DNA of 64,000 nt from Isoetes taiwanensis. Taxonomy: Eukaryota; Streptophyta; Lycopodiopsida; Isoetales; Isoetaceae. The stretch lies in assembly GCA_021234155.1 (NCBI GenBank), contig JAJEKV010000033.1, positions 13,771,422-13,835,421 on the forward strand, written 5' to 3'. Shown piece after piece: positions 22,480 to 33,748 of the stretch; position 1 is the first letter of the stretch, and every line of letters starts with the position of its first letter. The notes beneath the pieces were generated by a model. That model did no database searches and was not told the DNA's origin. It saw nothing but the letters and a program-made list of their open reading frames with translations. The translations under genes and the position numbers were made by a program.

Positions 22480-24045
22480 TTGTAGGTATGGCCCCCAATG
22501 TGAAGACACAGATGCTTGGTGAGATTAGACGCGTGCTCATATATGAGATATGTGCTAACGAAAGTCCCGAATAGAGATGCAAAGCCGGTCAACGGTCGAC
22601 CATTTTTGTCCGGACATGTCAAAAGGAAGTGTCAATTTGAGTTGGCACAAAATGGCCGAGCCGAGGGAAGAAATGTTGACTTCTCTCCTTGACACACATG
22701 TAAAGTCAATGATTGGAAACCCCATGGGCGAACTCAAGACATGTTTGAAGCATTAGGTGCAGCTTAAAAGTCCCAATCTAGAGGCTCGTGTGAAGGAATG
22801 GGTAGCTTTATGGAATTCCTCAAAGAAGCAACATCACGAGATCACAAGAACATCATTGCGGATCTCAATGCATGTAAGTTGAAGGTAATAAGAAATGCTT
22901 TGCATCGGGGGAAAGCTCTAGTAGAGCGGGGCCTAGCAAGCCCCACTTTTCTTTGGAGAATCACATGAACACATCAATCTTTGTTGATCCCATACCCGTA
23001 GAGGCCGTGGATGTGATAAGCCTTATTGAAGAGAAACCAACTCATCATGCGTATCAAATCAAGATCAACGAAACACAACACTTCCAAGATGATGAGCTAT
23101 ACATTGGATGGGTTTTCAAGGGCTTAAGATAGGGCGTAGACATATGAGATGGCTCAAAGATACATACGCTTCAAGAGCCCGCATCTTGCTTTGGCTACAT
23201 CCATTGGACTTTGCGTATGAAGTTGCTAGCTCTAGTTGGGATACTATAGGGCCAATGGTGATTCTACCATTCATGAATGGAGAGACACTTGCACACTTGT
23301 TTGACTATTTACCTAATAACACATCACGTTTTTAGAAGATGTCAAATGCAATTCTTTGGAGCCAAGAAGAACTAACAAACACATAGGCTATTTGAAGTTA
23401 GGAGCAAAATGAGAGTTGTATATCGGTATGTTCGAGATAGCTCTTGCCCTAGCGTAGCGAAGGTGCGTTGAGATCCAGCAAGGCCACTTCACTCACACAA
23501 AGCTTAATTGCAAGAGAGTCAAATTACATTTTGATGATGAATACTAAAATGTGTGGGTGGCCATTGGTGATTGGGACATGGCAATTCATTAAGCGTTGTC
23601 CCTTGTTGAAGTGTCGGTACTTACTCTCGGATGGACAAGCAAAATATCCATGGTTAGAGGAAAGTGTGTTTGAGAAATCAAAGGATGATGATGGGTAATG
23701 GGGGGACGAAATTCATGATGTCTATGCATTGGGATATATTTATGAGATGCTTCTTGATTTCATGCATGCTTAATTTAATGGAGTGGTTTAATAATAACAA
23801 CAATGCCCAATGGGTTAATCCAACCCATATGTACCAACGGCGTCTTTGACAAGTTGGAGGAGCAAAAACGAGAATGATGTGCCCATTGAAGGCGTATTCT
23901 AAAAAGCGACCCAAAGCTTCTGAAGTTGTTGAAGCCTTACAAAGTGTTGGAATATCTTCCACCATGGTTGTGAGACAAAGACGACACATGAAGTGCATGG
24001 ATGCCTTGGAGATGTCAAAATTGTTGTTGTCACAACTCAAAGAAT
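22480..24045 (+). pseudogene. Degenerate coding remnant, family unknown
   Basis: Several + strand frames show protein-like stretches rather than random sequence: IFVDPIPVEAVDVISLIEEK and then HHAYQIKINETQHFQDDELY (about 22977-23105), RYLLSDGQAKYPWLEESVFE (about 23615-23675), and DEIHDVYALGYIYEMLLDF (about 23703-23760). They are linked by stops and frame changes. I do not recognise the family and could not match them to a CACTA, hAT or MULE transposase. Its position just upstream of the CACTA accessory gene makes a transposon origin plausible but unproven. Confidence 0.35.
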
Positions 24046-24576
24046 GAATAAAATATTGTATATCTTGCCATGTTTAAGAATAGTAATTTTTCTTAATTGT
24101 GTAATGACCAAATATGTAAAGACACTTCTAACTATATAAATTACAATATTTTGAAACTTTTATTTTCTCATAAGTTTGTGTAATGAACTTCCCATGTTGC
24201 TAACATTTCTTGCTTTCCTAATATGTCATTCATCACACTCCATATAAATAACTTACAAGTTTTTGTACATATCCAGCAATCATGGACTCTGGTAGCGATG
24301 GCCTATGTTGGGTTGCCAACTCTATTTCTTTTCTTGGATTGGCGACCTTATGGGACTGACCTAAAAACACAAAAAGCCCTTAAGAGGCGAGGTTGGTTGT
24401 TGGGTATAGCTCGCCACCACCGCCACCTCCACCATTGTGTGGATTTGGTATGGATTATTTTCTAGGATAAGATGTAAGTTAGCCATTTATTTTTAACGTT
24501 CTAATCAATGTTTTTAACTGTAGCGTGTAAATGCGGCATAGTCCTTTTTTTCATATGCGTGGTGTTCGTCCTTGTG

Positions 24577-25938
24577 GTTATGACGGGTCTTCTTCTAGAA
24601 CGTCCAGTCGACGAGCAGGACGAAGAGCAGGGAACTTCGAGATATCATCAAGGCGCCCGTCCTGAAGATAGATGGAATGAATTGCAAAGCACGATGACGC
24701 CCGAAGAATGGGAGATGCAAAAAGGGTTGTTCAACAAAGTAGGACGAGGTCCGACTGTGAACCTGCTTGGCATAGCTCATACACTTTTTCGAAATATATT
24801 AGGCCCGTTCCCGAGGAGGAGGAGATAGTACCTCGACAAAAGAGTACCGACCGTCGTTCACGTTCCCGTGGACGTCTTTTCTCTTCAAGCTCTATTAAAG
24901 ATCGTGCACCACCTGCACGCCAACATGTCTTTGACTATAAGTGAGTTCATCTTGAATTATGCCATTTTTTTGTTCACTAATACATATTCATATGTTAGTC
25001 GTATGTTGAGTGTAGTCCTTCCGTGAAGACGCCGCGCAAGACCACTGAAGATGTCAAGCTTTTTTGGACTTATGTTAATAATGTCACGAATAACATTTGC
25101 CAGAACGTCCACAAGGGTGAATGGAACTTCGGGATGCTTTGATGCGGAAAAAGAGTTGGTCAAAATGGCGATAGAAGAACAATATCCCAAGCTCAAGTCA
25201 GGAGACATATCATGGAGGGAGGTTGTAAAACATTGTGGTCAGCATATTAAAGCCACCAGGTATTAGGCTCCTTCGTTCTTCATGATGACCACCATCGTAC
25301 TCATATTTGATTTATATTTTGCAGAGGCAATCAGAAGAAGCAGCTGATAGAATTGGCAGAAGCTGCGGGAGTCTCGATAGACGCAATGGCAAAACCTCTA
25401 GGGTGGACTGATGATGCATTTGAAGTACATCATCTCTCCCACGAGTCGTATAATTAGATGATGCCACGTGGACTAAGACCTTGTGTTGCATTGCAGTGTT
25501 TGAAGGCCAACATAATATCAAAGGAAGGGGTAGATAGAACTGTGTCAGCTTTAAGGGCGAGGTATGACGAAGCAAGTGGCAGCTATAATGCCAATAAGAC
25601 TGGGTCTGGCGGTTATGATGGTACTAATAACCTATTTGTAAGTATAAATTTGGTTTATAATTTAGATTCTCACATTGAATACTAACATTTTTTGTGCTCA
25701 TTCTCAACAGCGGGCATTGTTCAAGAGAAATATTGGTAAAGATGAACGCGAAAGGGCCTTCAAAAAAGGCAATCGTGCGGCCATCCAATACGCCTATCTT
25801 GGCGTGAACGGGGCGAGGTATGTATCATTCACTACATAATTCTTTGCGACTACAACGACCTAATTGTTGCGATATACTATAATACAGGTAGATGAAGATG
25901 AAGACGATCGCTCGGAAAGTGAGCACAGCAAAAATTAA
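24577..25938 (+). pseudogene. Multi-exon CACTA-associated accessory gene (TNPA-like position), two frameshifts
   Basis: A coherent + strand gene model has good splice sites. Exon 1 (about 24577-24940) includes STMTPEEWEMQKGLFNKVG, an RGPT motif and an acidic/Arg-Ser-rich part, with a frame change near 24.79 kb; donor AA|GTGAGT. Exon 2 (about 25017-25259) has TTEDVKLFWTYVNNVTNN, then a frameshift near 25138, then KMAIEEQYPKLKSGDISWRE. Exon 3 is 25325-25424, exon 4 25497-25637, exon 5 25711-25821 (ERAFKKGNRAAIQYAYLGV), and exon 6 25888-25938, an acidic tail ending HSKN. The last four junctions keep phase. The gene lies 0.9 kb from a CACTA terminus with subterminal repeats, the place of an En/Spm accessory protein that binds such repeats; homology itself is not shown. 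Confidence 0.55.
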
Positions 25939-26029
25939 AGACTTCGTTTTAATATTTTTAAGTCTTTTAATTTGTGGTGAATTGACTCAATGTATTTTGT
26001 AATGTGCAAATTATATCGTGAAATATATT

Positions 26030-26280
26030 AATTGAATTTAATGTAAATTTTTTATGCTTAGTTTTTAGCATTTGCGATTGTTTTAGTAATTAATTGATCT
26101 TCCTATGATTATTTATTTTAAAATTTTTATACTCAATTCTATTTTTTTATTCTTTAATTTATTTTATTAATATTTATTTAATATTTAATATTTAATATTA
26201 AATAATAATGCTTATTTAATATTATATTGAATACTAATATTTAATCAGTATTTTTCTTTTATTTTTTTAATTTTTTTTCA
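26030..26280. other. AT-rich stretch between CACTA gene and subterminal repeats
   Basis: Low-complexity A/T sequence dominated by TTTAATATTTAATATTAAAT; likely 3' untranslated/spacer DNA of the CACTA element. No gene. Confidence 0.7.
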
Positions 26281-26284
26281 TAAT

Positions 26285-26820
26285 CCGGGCGACATCGTTA
26301 GACGACGTCGCCACATGGCAGCACCCGACAGCCACGTCAGCGGACCTAGGGCAGACACGTGGCATGCCGTGGACGCCACGTGGCAACCATGTCACAGTCA
26401 GTGTTGCACGTCGTTCAACGACATGACGCGTGTTGAACGACGTGACGACCTGACATGGCCGCAGGCCAGCGTGTCCGCCACGCCAGGCAGTCGTGTCATA
26501 ATGTCGTTTAACGACGTTGCCAGTGCTGACGCCACGCGGCAGCGGCACAGTCGCAGCCACTTGTCATAAACGTCGTTGAACGACGTTGCCAGCGTGGCTG
26601 CCACGCTAGCGGCCGCGCTGGACGCACGACCGCGTGGCAAGGCCACATGTCGTAGCACTCGTTGAATGACGTACAGTCGTCCCTTAACAATGTCGCGATT
26701 GCGACGTGCTTAACGACGACAGTAAAACGTATAACGACGTCCGGACGTCGTTATAGGCATCGTTTAACGACTTTTACTCGACGTTTATCGACGATTCAAC
26801 GATGTCTGGACGTCGATATG
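26285..26820. repeat. CACTA subterminal repeats, CG-rich and palindromic
   Basis: At least eight degenerate copies of CGTCGTTNAACGACG occur in both orientations (for example near 26290, 26407, 26430, 26501, 26568, 26706, 26733, 26758), interspersed with CCACGTGGCA. At 26731-26754 there is a perfect palindrome centred on CGTCCGGACG. The block is far richer in CpG than its surroundings, as expected of CACTA subterminal regions that bind the element's accessory protein and attract methylation. Confidence 0.8.
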
Positions 26821-27312
26821 GCACAATAGTTTTATAGTGGAACTGCCACGTGGCAGAGCGTGGTTAGCCATTGCGAGTAAATTGCGACTAACCTGCCTTT
26901 ACGTTAAACAGATCACCCTACACAAAAATTGTTCCGAAGGCTGCAAATCCGTGACTAGAAAATACTTGCCAAAGAAGATATTTTGTTCGAAGACATTTGC
27001 AGTGAAGGTACCGTTGGGAGATATTTTTAGTCGTTTATTTGCCAATGGACCATGAAAAGAACATTGTTTTTTATTAACCAAACTTTTGTAAATTGCATTT
27101 GCAATATCAGAGTTGACTAGCAGCCACCAATCGAAAAACCAGACGAACAAAAAAATCTAGATCCAGCAAAGCAAAATTGGACAAAGCTTTTACATTGGAA
27201 CAAATCAGCCTACCACCAAAGACAAATCTGCATTCTTGATGGTTGAATGGTCGCATCTTTGCAAAGGATGCAATGGGCGGGTCTGTTTTGCACAAGAGTC
27301 AAGAAGAAAAGA

Positions 27313-27441
27313 GGCCTCCACCGGCAAATTACCTGTTGTTGCAAGTTTAAGCTGGTTACAAAAGATATTTGGGAGACCTCCACCAGCAAATTACCTATTG
27401 TTGCAAGTTTAGGCCGGTTACAAAAAATATTTGTGTATATA
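27313..27441. repeat. Tandem duplication, ~65-bp unit, two copies
   Basis: CCTCCACC.GCAAATTACCT.TTGTTGCAAGTTTA..C.GGTTACAAAA.ATATTTG occurs at about 27314-27374 and again at 27379-27437 with about 90% identity. Confidence 0.85.
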
Positions 27442-27460
27442 CCGTTTTCCATTCAGGAGA

Positions 27461-27592
27461 GGAGGGGGGCTCCAAAAAGAGGAGAGGGCCTCCCAAAATG
27501 TTAATGAAATTGTGAAAGGGCAAAAAAGGGTACCTAAAACTCACCCCCGCTTTAAAGTGGGGGTCACCTCTTTCTAGGTACCCCCTCAAGTC
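27461..27592. repeat. Left member of an inverted repeat pair, with hairpin
   Basis: 27461-27560 matches the reverse complement of 33016-33130 (shared GGGGG..TCCAAAAAGAGGAG, GGGCCTCCCA.AATGTTAA and ACTCACC.CCGCTTTAAAGTG). Inside, 27528-27585 is itself a compound hairpin: GGGTACCTA ... TAGGTACCC outer stem and ACCCCC(GCTTTAAAGT)GGGGG inner stem. Confidence 0.75.
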
Positions 27593-27599
27593 TTATGCA

Positions 27600-29690
27600 A
27601 TTAAATTGAGAGATATGACACGCTTTTGCAAGTAAGAACTTTGTATATTTATAGTTATACAAGTTAGTTTTTTTAAATTGCGCAAAGGAAAAAAAAGAAA
27701 GAGAATACCAAAAAGCCAGAGTACAAGTAATAAATTAAATCTTCAATTATGATTTCAATTACTAGCATGCATGTACTCATGACTTCTCGTAATATTCTTC
27801 CTAAACCTGACTTGGTAGGTCCAATACCTGGCAAAGTTCATTCTCATCCTACATGAATATTGCGATTTTGATGAGAATAAATAGACATGGACTCATGTCT
27901 TATGCTTGCACTAGTAGCACCAACAATCACTAGACTTGCCAAACTACCATATTTTCCTTTGTCACAGTGGACCATCTAACCTAGCTACAAGATACAACTT
28001 AGCTTCTTCCACAGACGTCATTTTCAATCTACGAAGAGACCATCCTGTAATGCATGACATGGCAAGTATTCTTCATGTGCAAACTGAGAAATTGGCTCTT
28101 TGATGCTTGCTCAGTAAACTAACTATAATTCATCTATTCTGCAATTTTGATCGGTCCTTTGTGCACATAATATTCATTTTTAACTACAAATGCTCAATCG
28201 CATCCAAAATATTGCTACTCATGGTTGATATAATTGCATAAACTCCCCCCTAAATAGATCGGCATCTTGTTCATCCATTTCGAATGTCTTCAAAAGAAGC
28301 ATTGCATCCTGCTCAACCTTTGTTGCCTAGTACTGCATCATGGATTGTTCATTTACCTACATGAAATGCATTTTCTCTCAATTGATATATACAAAACACT
28401 TAAATAAAGCCAAAAACAAATGAAACATTTAGAAGAAGGATCTGTAACTATTCATAATAATATATATTAAATTATTCAAAACAAAAGAGGGGCTACATTA
28501 ATCCACAACATCTCATATTTGGCAATCTATATATTATCTATCATCATAAAACAATGGACACATGTCCGTGATCCAACCATCCAAAATGATGAAGGGCCTT
28601 AGACTTAAGTCCGTGAAATAAGATGAGATACCATAGACTTGAGTCCGTGAAATAGCAAGGCAGAAAAGAAGTAATAGCACAATGCAATAAAAAACCTAAC
28701 ATACCAGAGATGAAATGAAGGAGCCGTTTATGCCTAGCCACAGAGCAAGTTCGATGGTGTAGAAGAAAGGGTTAGTTCCCCTTGCAAACATCTTTGCCAA
28801 CAGGATCCTCGATTAGCATGAAGCTCGATTAGCACCTAGGAGGCAAACAGAAACAGAAAGAATGCAAAAATTGGAAAATTATTCAAGGTTTCAAAGAGAT
28901 AGAAGGAATTAGAAAATCCTTATGTTGCCATATCGTGCTTTGCTTTGCTCTGCTTCAACATAATCAGCTTAAATCTGCCTCAGGTTCGACGGATTTGCTT
29001 CAAAATGATTTGATGGTCACGGAGAAAAGAGATGCAGATGTGGACGGTTGGCAATCAGACTCTTGCTCCGGCCCTTGCACTGCTACCGCCCAAAATCTTG
29101 AAGCAACGGAGAGGCCCAGAAGCATTTCTTTTTTGTTTGGATTATTCGCGCTTTTCGTAAAACCCAACAGCCAAGAAAATATCATTCCAAAATTTGCTAT
29201 TTTTAGTAGCTTCTTGATACAGAACACATTAGCAGTCTGCTGGCTGGAAAGATGCAGACACCAATCGGCTGGGAACATTAGGACGCGCGCCTGATTTCTA
29301 TTTTATGCAGCCTTTGCACCTCCACAGTGGCGATTCAATGTTCTGATATACAGCCGCACAGGTGCTGAGACCGATCTGCAGTCTTGGCTTGGCAGTCTAT
29401 GCCAAGAACTTATTATTCAAATGTTTGCTATTTTTAGAAGCATTTTGAAATGAGAAAATATAGAGGGCAATTACCACTATCGATCGAACAATTCGCTGTG
29501 GGCAAAATGAAGACACCAATTGAGTGGTGTTCAGAAGCGCCCAAAAAGGATGAAGACACCAATGGAGTGGACGCTCAGGAGCACATAAAAAGGTAGGGTT
29601 TGTTATCTTATTAATGATATGCATGAATTTAACATTGTCCCTTCTTTTATCCCCTTTCTTTTGTTGAAATGCATTCATGAACGAGAATAA
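27600..29690. other. Gene-free stretch
   Basis: No coding gene is recognisable. A 119-codon + strand ORF (28935-29294) has no family features. 29185-29265 and 29420-29600 share TTTGCTATTTTTAG(T/A)AGC and (GATGCA/GAAG)ACACCAAT blocks, indicating an old, degenerate duplication. Copies of the GGACTTGAGTCC palindrome occur near 28.6 kb. Confidence 0.45.
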
Positions 29691-30948
29691 GAATGGGAGG
29701 GAGGGAAAGGAGAGGCGGGGAAGGTAAGGTTATCAGTCTGGCCGAGGCCGATAACCAAAAATGCGTGACCGAGGTTATACGTCCGAGGCCAGATATTTGG
29801 CACGTAAGGCCGAGGCCCACTAGGGCCGAAGGCCGGGCCGAGGCCTTACGTGCCAAATATCCGGTCGAGGACGTACAACCGAGGTCACGCATTTTTGGTC
29901 ATCGGCCGAGGCGAAGACCGATAACCACCTTATCGAACTTATATGGGTGGAATAGTACTGATAACTGATAACTGATAACTAATTATCAGTACTCCTCCAT
30001 AATGATATTTACACAAGAGAGTCCGATAAGGAGGGATATGGACTGGGCATAGTTCCTTGTGAAATACATTACTATGTATAGTTATTCGCAAGATAAACTA
30101 TTTCAAGTCTTGGGTATATAGAACTCATGGAATCGTGAATTGTGTGCATTATTGAAGACTTAGGTAGAATTCACGGACTTGAGTCCGTTAACTAAGATTT
30201 AGATCTTAGCATTTAGATAGAATTTCACGGACTTGAGTCTGTTAATAAAGATTCACATATCTAATAGTTGACTTATATTCTTGGATGGAGGTATTGTTAC
30301 TGGGTTATTGCTTATATTTGATGCTTGAGTTTGTCAATTCGTAGGGTGTTGGTTCTTAATTCATATATCCATATGCTTCACAAACTTCCATCTATTATTA
30401 AATTCTGAGTAGAGTTTAGACTTATTAATGTTGTCCCATTGTTATGGTCTGAGTTATAGACCAAGCTACTTTCACGGACTTAAGTCCGTGGCTCGAGCTG
30501 CTTGCTCATAGGATTATTCACAAGTTTGAGTTGGTAGTTCATAGATTTGAGTCCATAGCTTGTCGAATTGCAGAACATAGTATTGTCTTATTAGTTTTTG
30601 CTTAGGAATTTTCTTATTGTATACTGTAACTTCGCTACATGATTATTGGCTATATTCATTGTTACTTGTTGATTGGGATTCTTCTTATTGAACATAATAC
30701 GTTATAGAGAAGTTATGGCTACAGTTCACAAGGATAATGTTATAGCTATAGAATACCAAAAATGGTTCTTGAGTTGTTTGTTGTTGGGGTTGAGTTGGAA
30801 AGAAGTGTTGTTAGATCACCCTAATCCAATGAATAGCCATACTACCCTAGATTATTATTAGGACTATTAGTAACACGTTTTCAACTTGAGCCATGCAACA
30901 TATAAGACCATTTCTTGAGGTATTATTAACAGACTTGAATCTATAGCT
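28555..30948. repeat. Dispersed CACGGACTT/AAGTCCGTG palindromes
   Basis: The 18-bp palindrome CACGGACTTAAGTCCGTG is perfect at 30473-30490. Related copies lie at 28602-28615 and 28635-28649 (half or partial), 30171-30190, 30225-30244, 30541-30559 and about 30930-30947, with a weaker GGACACATGTCC at 28555-28566. Copies are scattered, not tandem, over about 2.4 kb. Function unknown. Confidence 0.75.
29721..29932. repeat. ~210-bp foldback (inverted repeat), GGCCGAGG-rich
   Basis: The left arm (29721 to about 29815) and the inverted right arm (about 29833 to 29932) match closely: CCAAAAATGCGTGACC against GGTCACGCATTTTTGG, GGCACGTAAGGCCGAGGCC against GGCCGAGGCCTTACGTGCC, and AAGGT...GGTTATC outer ends. 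The loop is about 17 bp. Arms of roughly 95-100 bp and a high G+C content in A+T-rich surroundings fit a foldback/MITE. It is followed at 29957-29990 by three ACTGATA repeats and another ATCAGT inverted match. Confidence 0.9.
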
Positions 30949-33015
30949 TTGGATTCTTTTCTATCACGATACTACATACAAGTATGTTATGTTTGTACGT
31001 CTTCATACTATTATGATTAAAGAGTTGGTACAGCAAATCTAGACCTCAATGCTAGGCATCCAATTGAACTATCATGTCCAATGGAGGACCCATAAACTTC
31101 GTGGTGCACTTGAAGCCCCTATATTCTTGTTACAAATTAGATTAATTGTAGCATATTAGTATGAAATTATATGTCTGAACCTAATGTGATGAGCTTTGTG
31201 AAGTGGGATGAAGTAAAAAAATGTAGTCTCCATTTTATGAGACCAATTTAGTTCATCATATTCACGAATCAAAATTTAGTAACAAGGCAACAAATTGTTA
31301 ATTTATTTGTCAAGATGCGGACTTGATTATAAGGTAAAACATGTATAAGCTTTTCCTTTGTCTATAACTAACACTAAACTTCATTTGCGTTAGTTTTTTA
31401 GACTCAATGCGAAATGTTAAGCTATGTTGCATTGGAAAAAATGATGGGATGCAAGCGGACTAACATGCTACATAAAGGATGCTACATAAAGGATAAGTTG
31501 GATAGTTTGACTCTGTAAAATAAAATTGATACTATGAACGTCTTCAATGATGATTGTTAATTTGATATTAATCTCTGGAAGCACTAGCTACAAAAAATGA
31601 TAAACTTTTCTTTTCAACATTTCAATATCACCATTAAATAGCATCAAAACTAACCAATTCAAGTTAAAATGAGAAGTGGGATTCTCTCAATTTAATTGCA
31701 TAAGGCTTCCTCCCCTTTTTTTCAAATTGCTTTTTTTTTTTTTTTTTGAGCGAGAGAGAGAGAGAGAAAAGGAATTTTTTATATTATATAATGAAAAGTA
31801 CAGAGTACGATGTTTCAACTTTCATAGAGGACTACTACAGGAGAAGCTCCAACATCTTCATCCTCCATGAACTGAAACTTATTGGATTGAGCAGCAAGAA
31901 AACCAAAGAGATATAAGATAGAGGTCATAGAACCTGACTCTCAGTATCCTTAGAATCAAAAGGAAAGGATCACCCTGTAGAGGGCGTCTTCCACTTCCAT
32001 TATCCATCAAGGAGCCCAGACATTCGACTGTATGTAGATCAAGGAGCCCATACATCCTCGGCCATATGCAGAAGACACCGTGAAACAGTCGTCATCATTT
32101 CTACATGTATATAACATTGGAAGCGGAATAGGTGGACAAGCCCTATCACCAAGCTGCATTACTCTTACCATGACACTAAAATTATCATAGAGAAAAAAAA
32201 ATAGATCAGTGTTAGGAGAGCAGCCTGCCACTCTGCTCATAGAAGCTGCCACTTTGCTCATAGAAGCTGCCACTGCTTCTTGAGTTATAGTTTCTCATCT
32301 CATAAGCAAGCAAATTATCTTGTACATTAAATTGTATCAGATGCTGCATTGTCGAGGTAAGCATTCAACCTGAAACTGTCTAGACAAAGCATATGCCCAG
32401 CTGCCAGACTCCTCCCTTTAAAGCCCGGTGCAAGATGTATAGATATCAGCAAGACCCTAGCTCGGCAATTCAATCCAATCCAGTCTAATCCATTCAACGT
32501 ACTTGCATTACAAGCTAAAAGAGACCAAAACTGCATAAGTACATGATCTTTATCTGAACCAGATATTTAGTCTTTCCGCCAGCAGGAAAGAGTAAGAATA
32601 AACCAGGACATTCTAAATCACTTCAAGATTGTATTTCTTTAGATAAGCTTACCCAGAAAGAACTCAAAGTCTTAACCTGCTTCAACATCCTATATTTTCC
32701 AATCCATCCCCGGTCGACCCAGCTGCAGAAAAATCCCATACCAGGGAAGGGCCTACAAAGTTTATCCCCCAATTGGGTTGGATCCATCAACAGCTGCAAG
32801 GAAGATAAGATTGAAGATCGCCTACAGGTTACATCTCAAGAAAACCTAGAAGAACTTGTAAACCATCCCCAAGAATCTCCTCGTCATGCTTCACTGCGGC
32901 GAGGAGAAGCGGCGATAGCCTCTCCCGCCAACGACCTAGCCGCTGCCACTCATCTCCAAATTAGAGAAATTTCACCCAAGGTTGATATACTCTCTTTTCT
33001 TTTCTTTTTTTTTTT
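29990..33015. other. Gene-free A+T-rich stretch
   Basis: ORFs of 60-90 codons carry no family features. Notable low-complexity sites are a T19 run followed by (GA)n at 31733-31768 and three tandem AGAAGCTGCCACT-type units at about 32222-32277. No gene, RNA gene or mobile-element domain is recognised. Confidence 0.5.
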
Positions 33016-33130
33016 CCCACTTTAAAGCGGAGGTGAGTTTTGGGTTTCCTTTCTTTTGAACCCCCTCTTAATAATTTAGTTAACATTCTGGGAGGCCCCC
33101 TCCTCTTTTTGGAGGCTATATGGAGGGGGG
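33016..33130. repeat. Right member of the inverted repeat pair
   Basis: Inverted copy of 27461-27560; contains CCCACTTTAAAGCGGAGGTG, GTTAACATTCTGGGAGGCC and CTCCTCTTTTTGGAGG. The intervening 5.5 kb has no transposase. Confidence 0.75.
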
Positions 33131-33710
33131 TATTAAAACCTCGCATGTGGTCGTGCCTAGTATACCCAGAATACGCATGATTGAAATATGCCCACCCACC
33201 AAAGAGGAGCCAGGGTTTACCCAAAAAAATGGCCACAAGTTTTGGTTAAGTTTTAAGTTTTGAACCAAATAAATGTCGAGGCCACAAGCCCAGCATACAA
33301 CATCAGCAAAAACAATTTCAAATTTGTGCATCCCAAATAAACAAAAAGTTTCTTTGAACCTGATGTGTGTTGTAGTACAGATTAATTTGAAAAAATGCCT
33401 TCTTCAGCATTGTAATCTTTTGACATATACACAATGCACAATTGAAAGCGTTTGTTAGTAGAGCCGACCTGCAGAAAGGGCTCGTAATTGAATTCTTCCA
33501 AGTGGATGCTAAAATCTCGCCATATTGGATACTGCTTCCTAGCCGGAATGAACATATTGTGAGATACAGAAAATTACTGGTAACATCATGAGTCTCTTCA
33601 ATTAGCAGCAAAAGTGCATGACCCATGATTCTCTCGTTTCTGCAGCAGCAGAACACATTACGTGGACCAGATATCCTTCCTTGCAGTGATCAACTTTCAT
33701 GGCCTGCCCA

Positions 33711-33748
33711 CCCTTTTTAGCAGGGTCTCCAACCCTGCTAAAAAAGGG
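33711..33748. repeat. Short strong hairpin
   Basis: CCCTTTTTAGCAGGGT and ACCCTGCTAAAAAAGGG form a 16-bp stem with a loop of about 5 bases, followed by an A-run. A MITE relic or an accidental hairpin. Confidence 0.7.

Larger units (their letters stand above)
24480..26839 (+). mobile_element. CACTA (En/Spm) transposon, right part only
   Basis: The terminus at 26820-26839 is CACTATAAAACTATTGTGCC when read inward on the minus strand, starting with the CACTA signature. Inside it lies a block dense in CGTTNAACGACG subterminal repeats (26285-26820), preceded by an AT-rich stretch and the multi-exon gene. That arrangement is typical of plant CACTA elements. The 3-bp target duplication would be GAA on the right (26840-26842). 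I searched for a matching left end upstream and found none, so the element is truncated, rearranged, or its left end is too diverged. The left boundary given is arbitrary. Confidence 0.7.

Noticed and set aside
26267-26690. Overlapping ORFs of 60-97 codons on both strands
   Set aside because: Caused by the CG-rich palindromic subterminal repeats, which lack stop codons.
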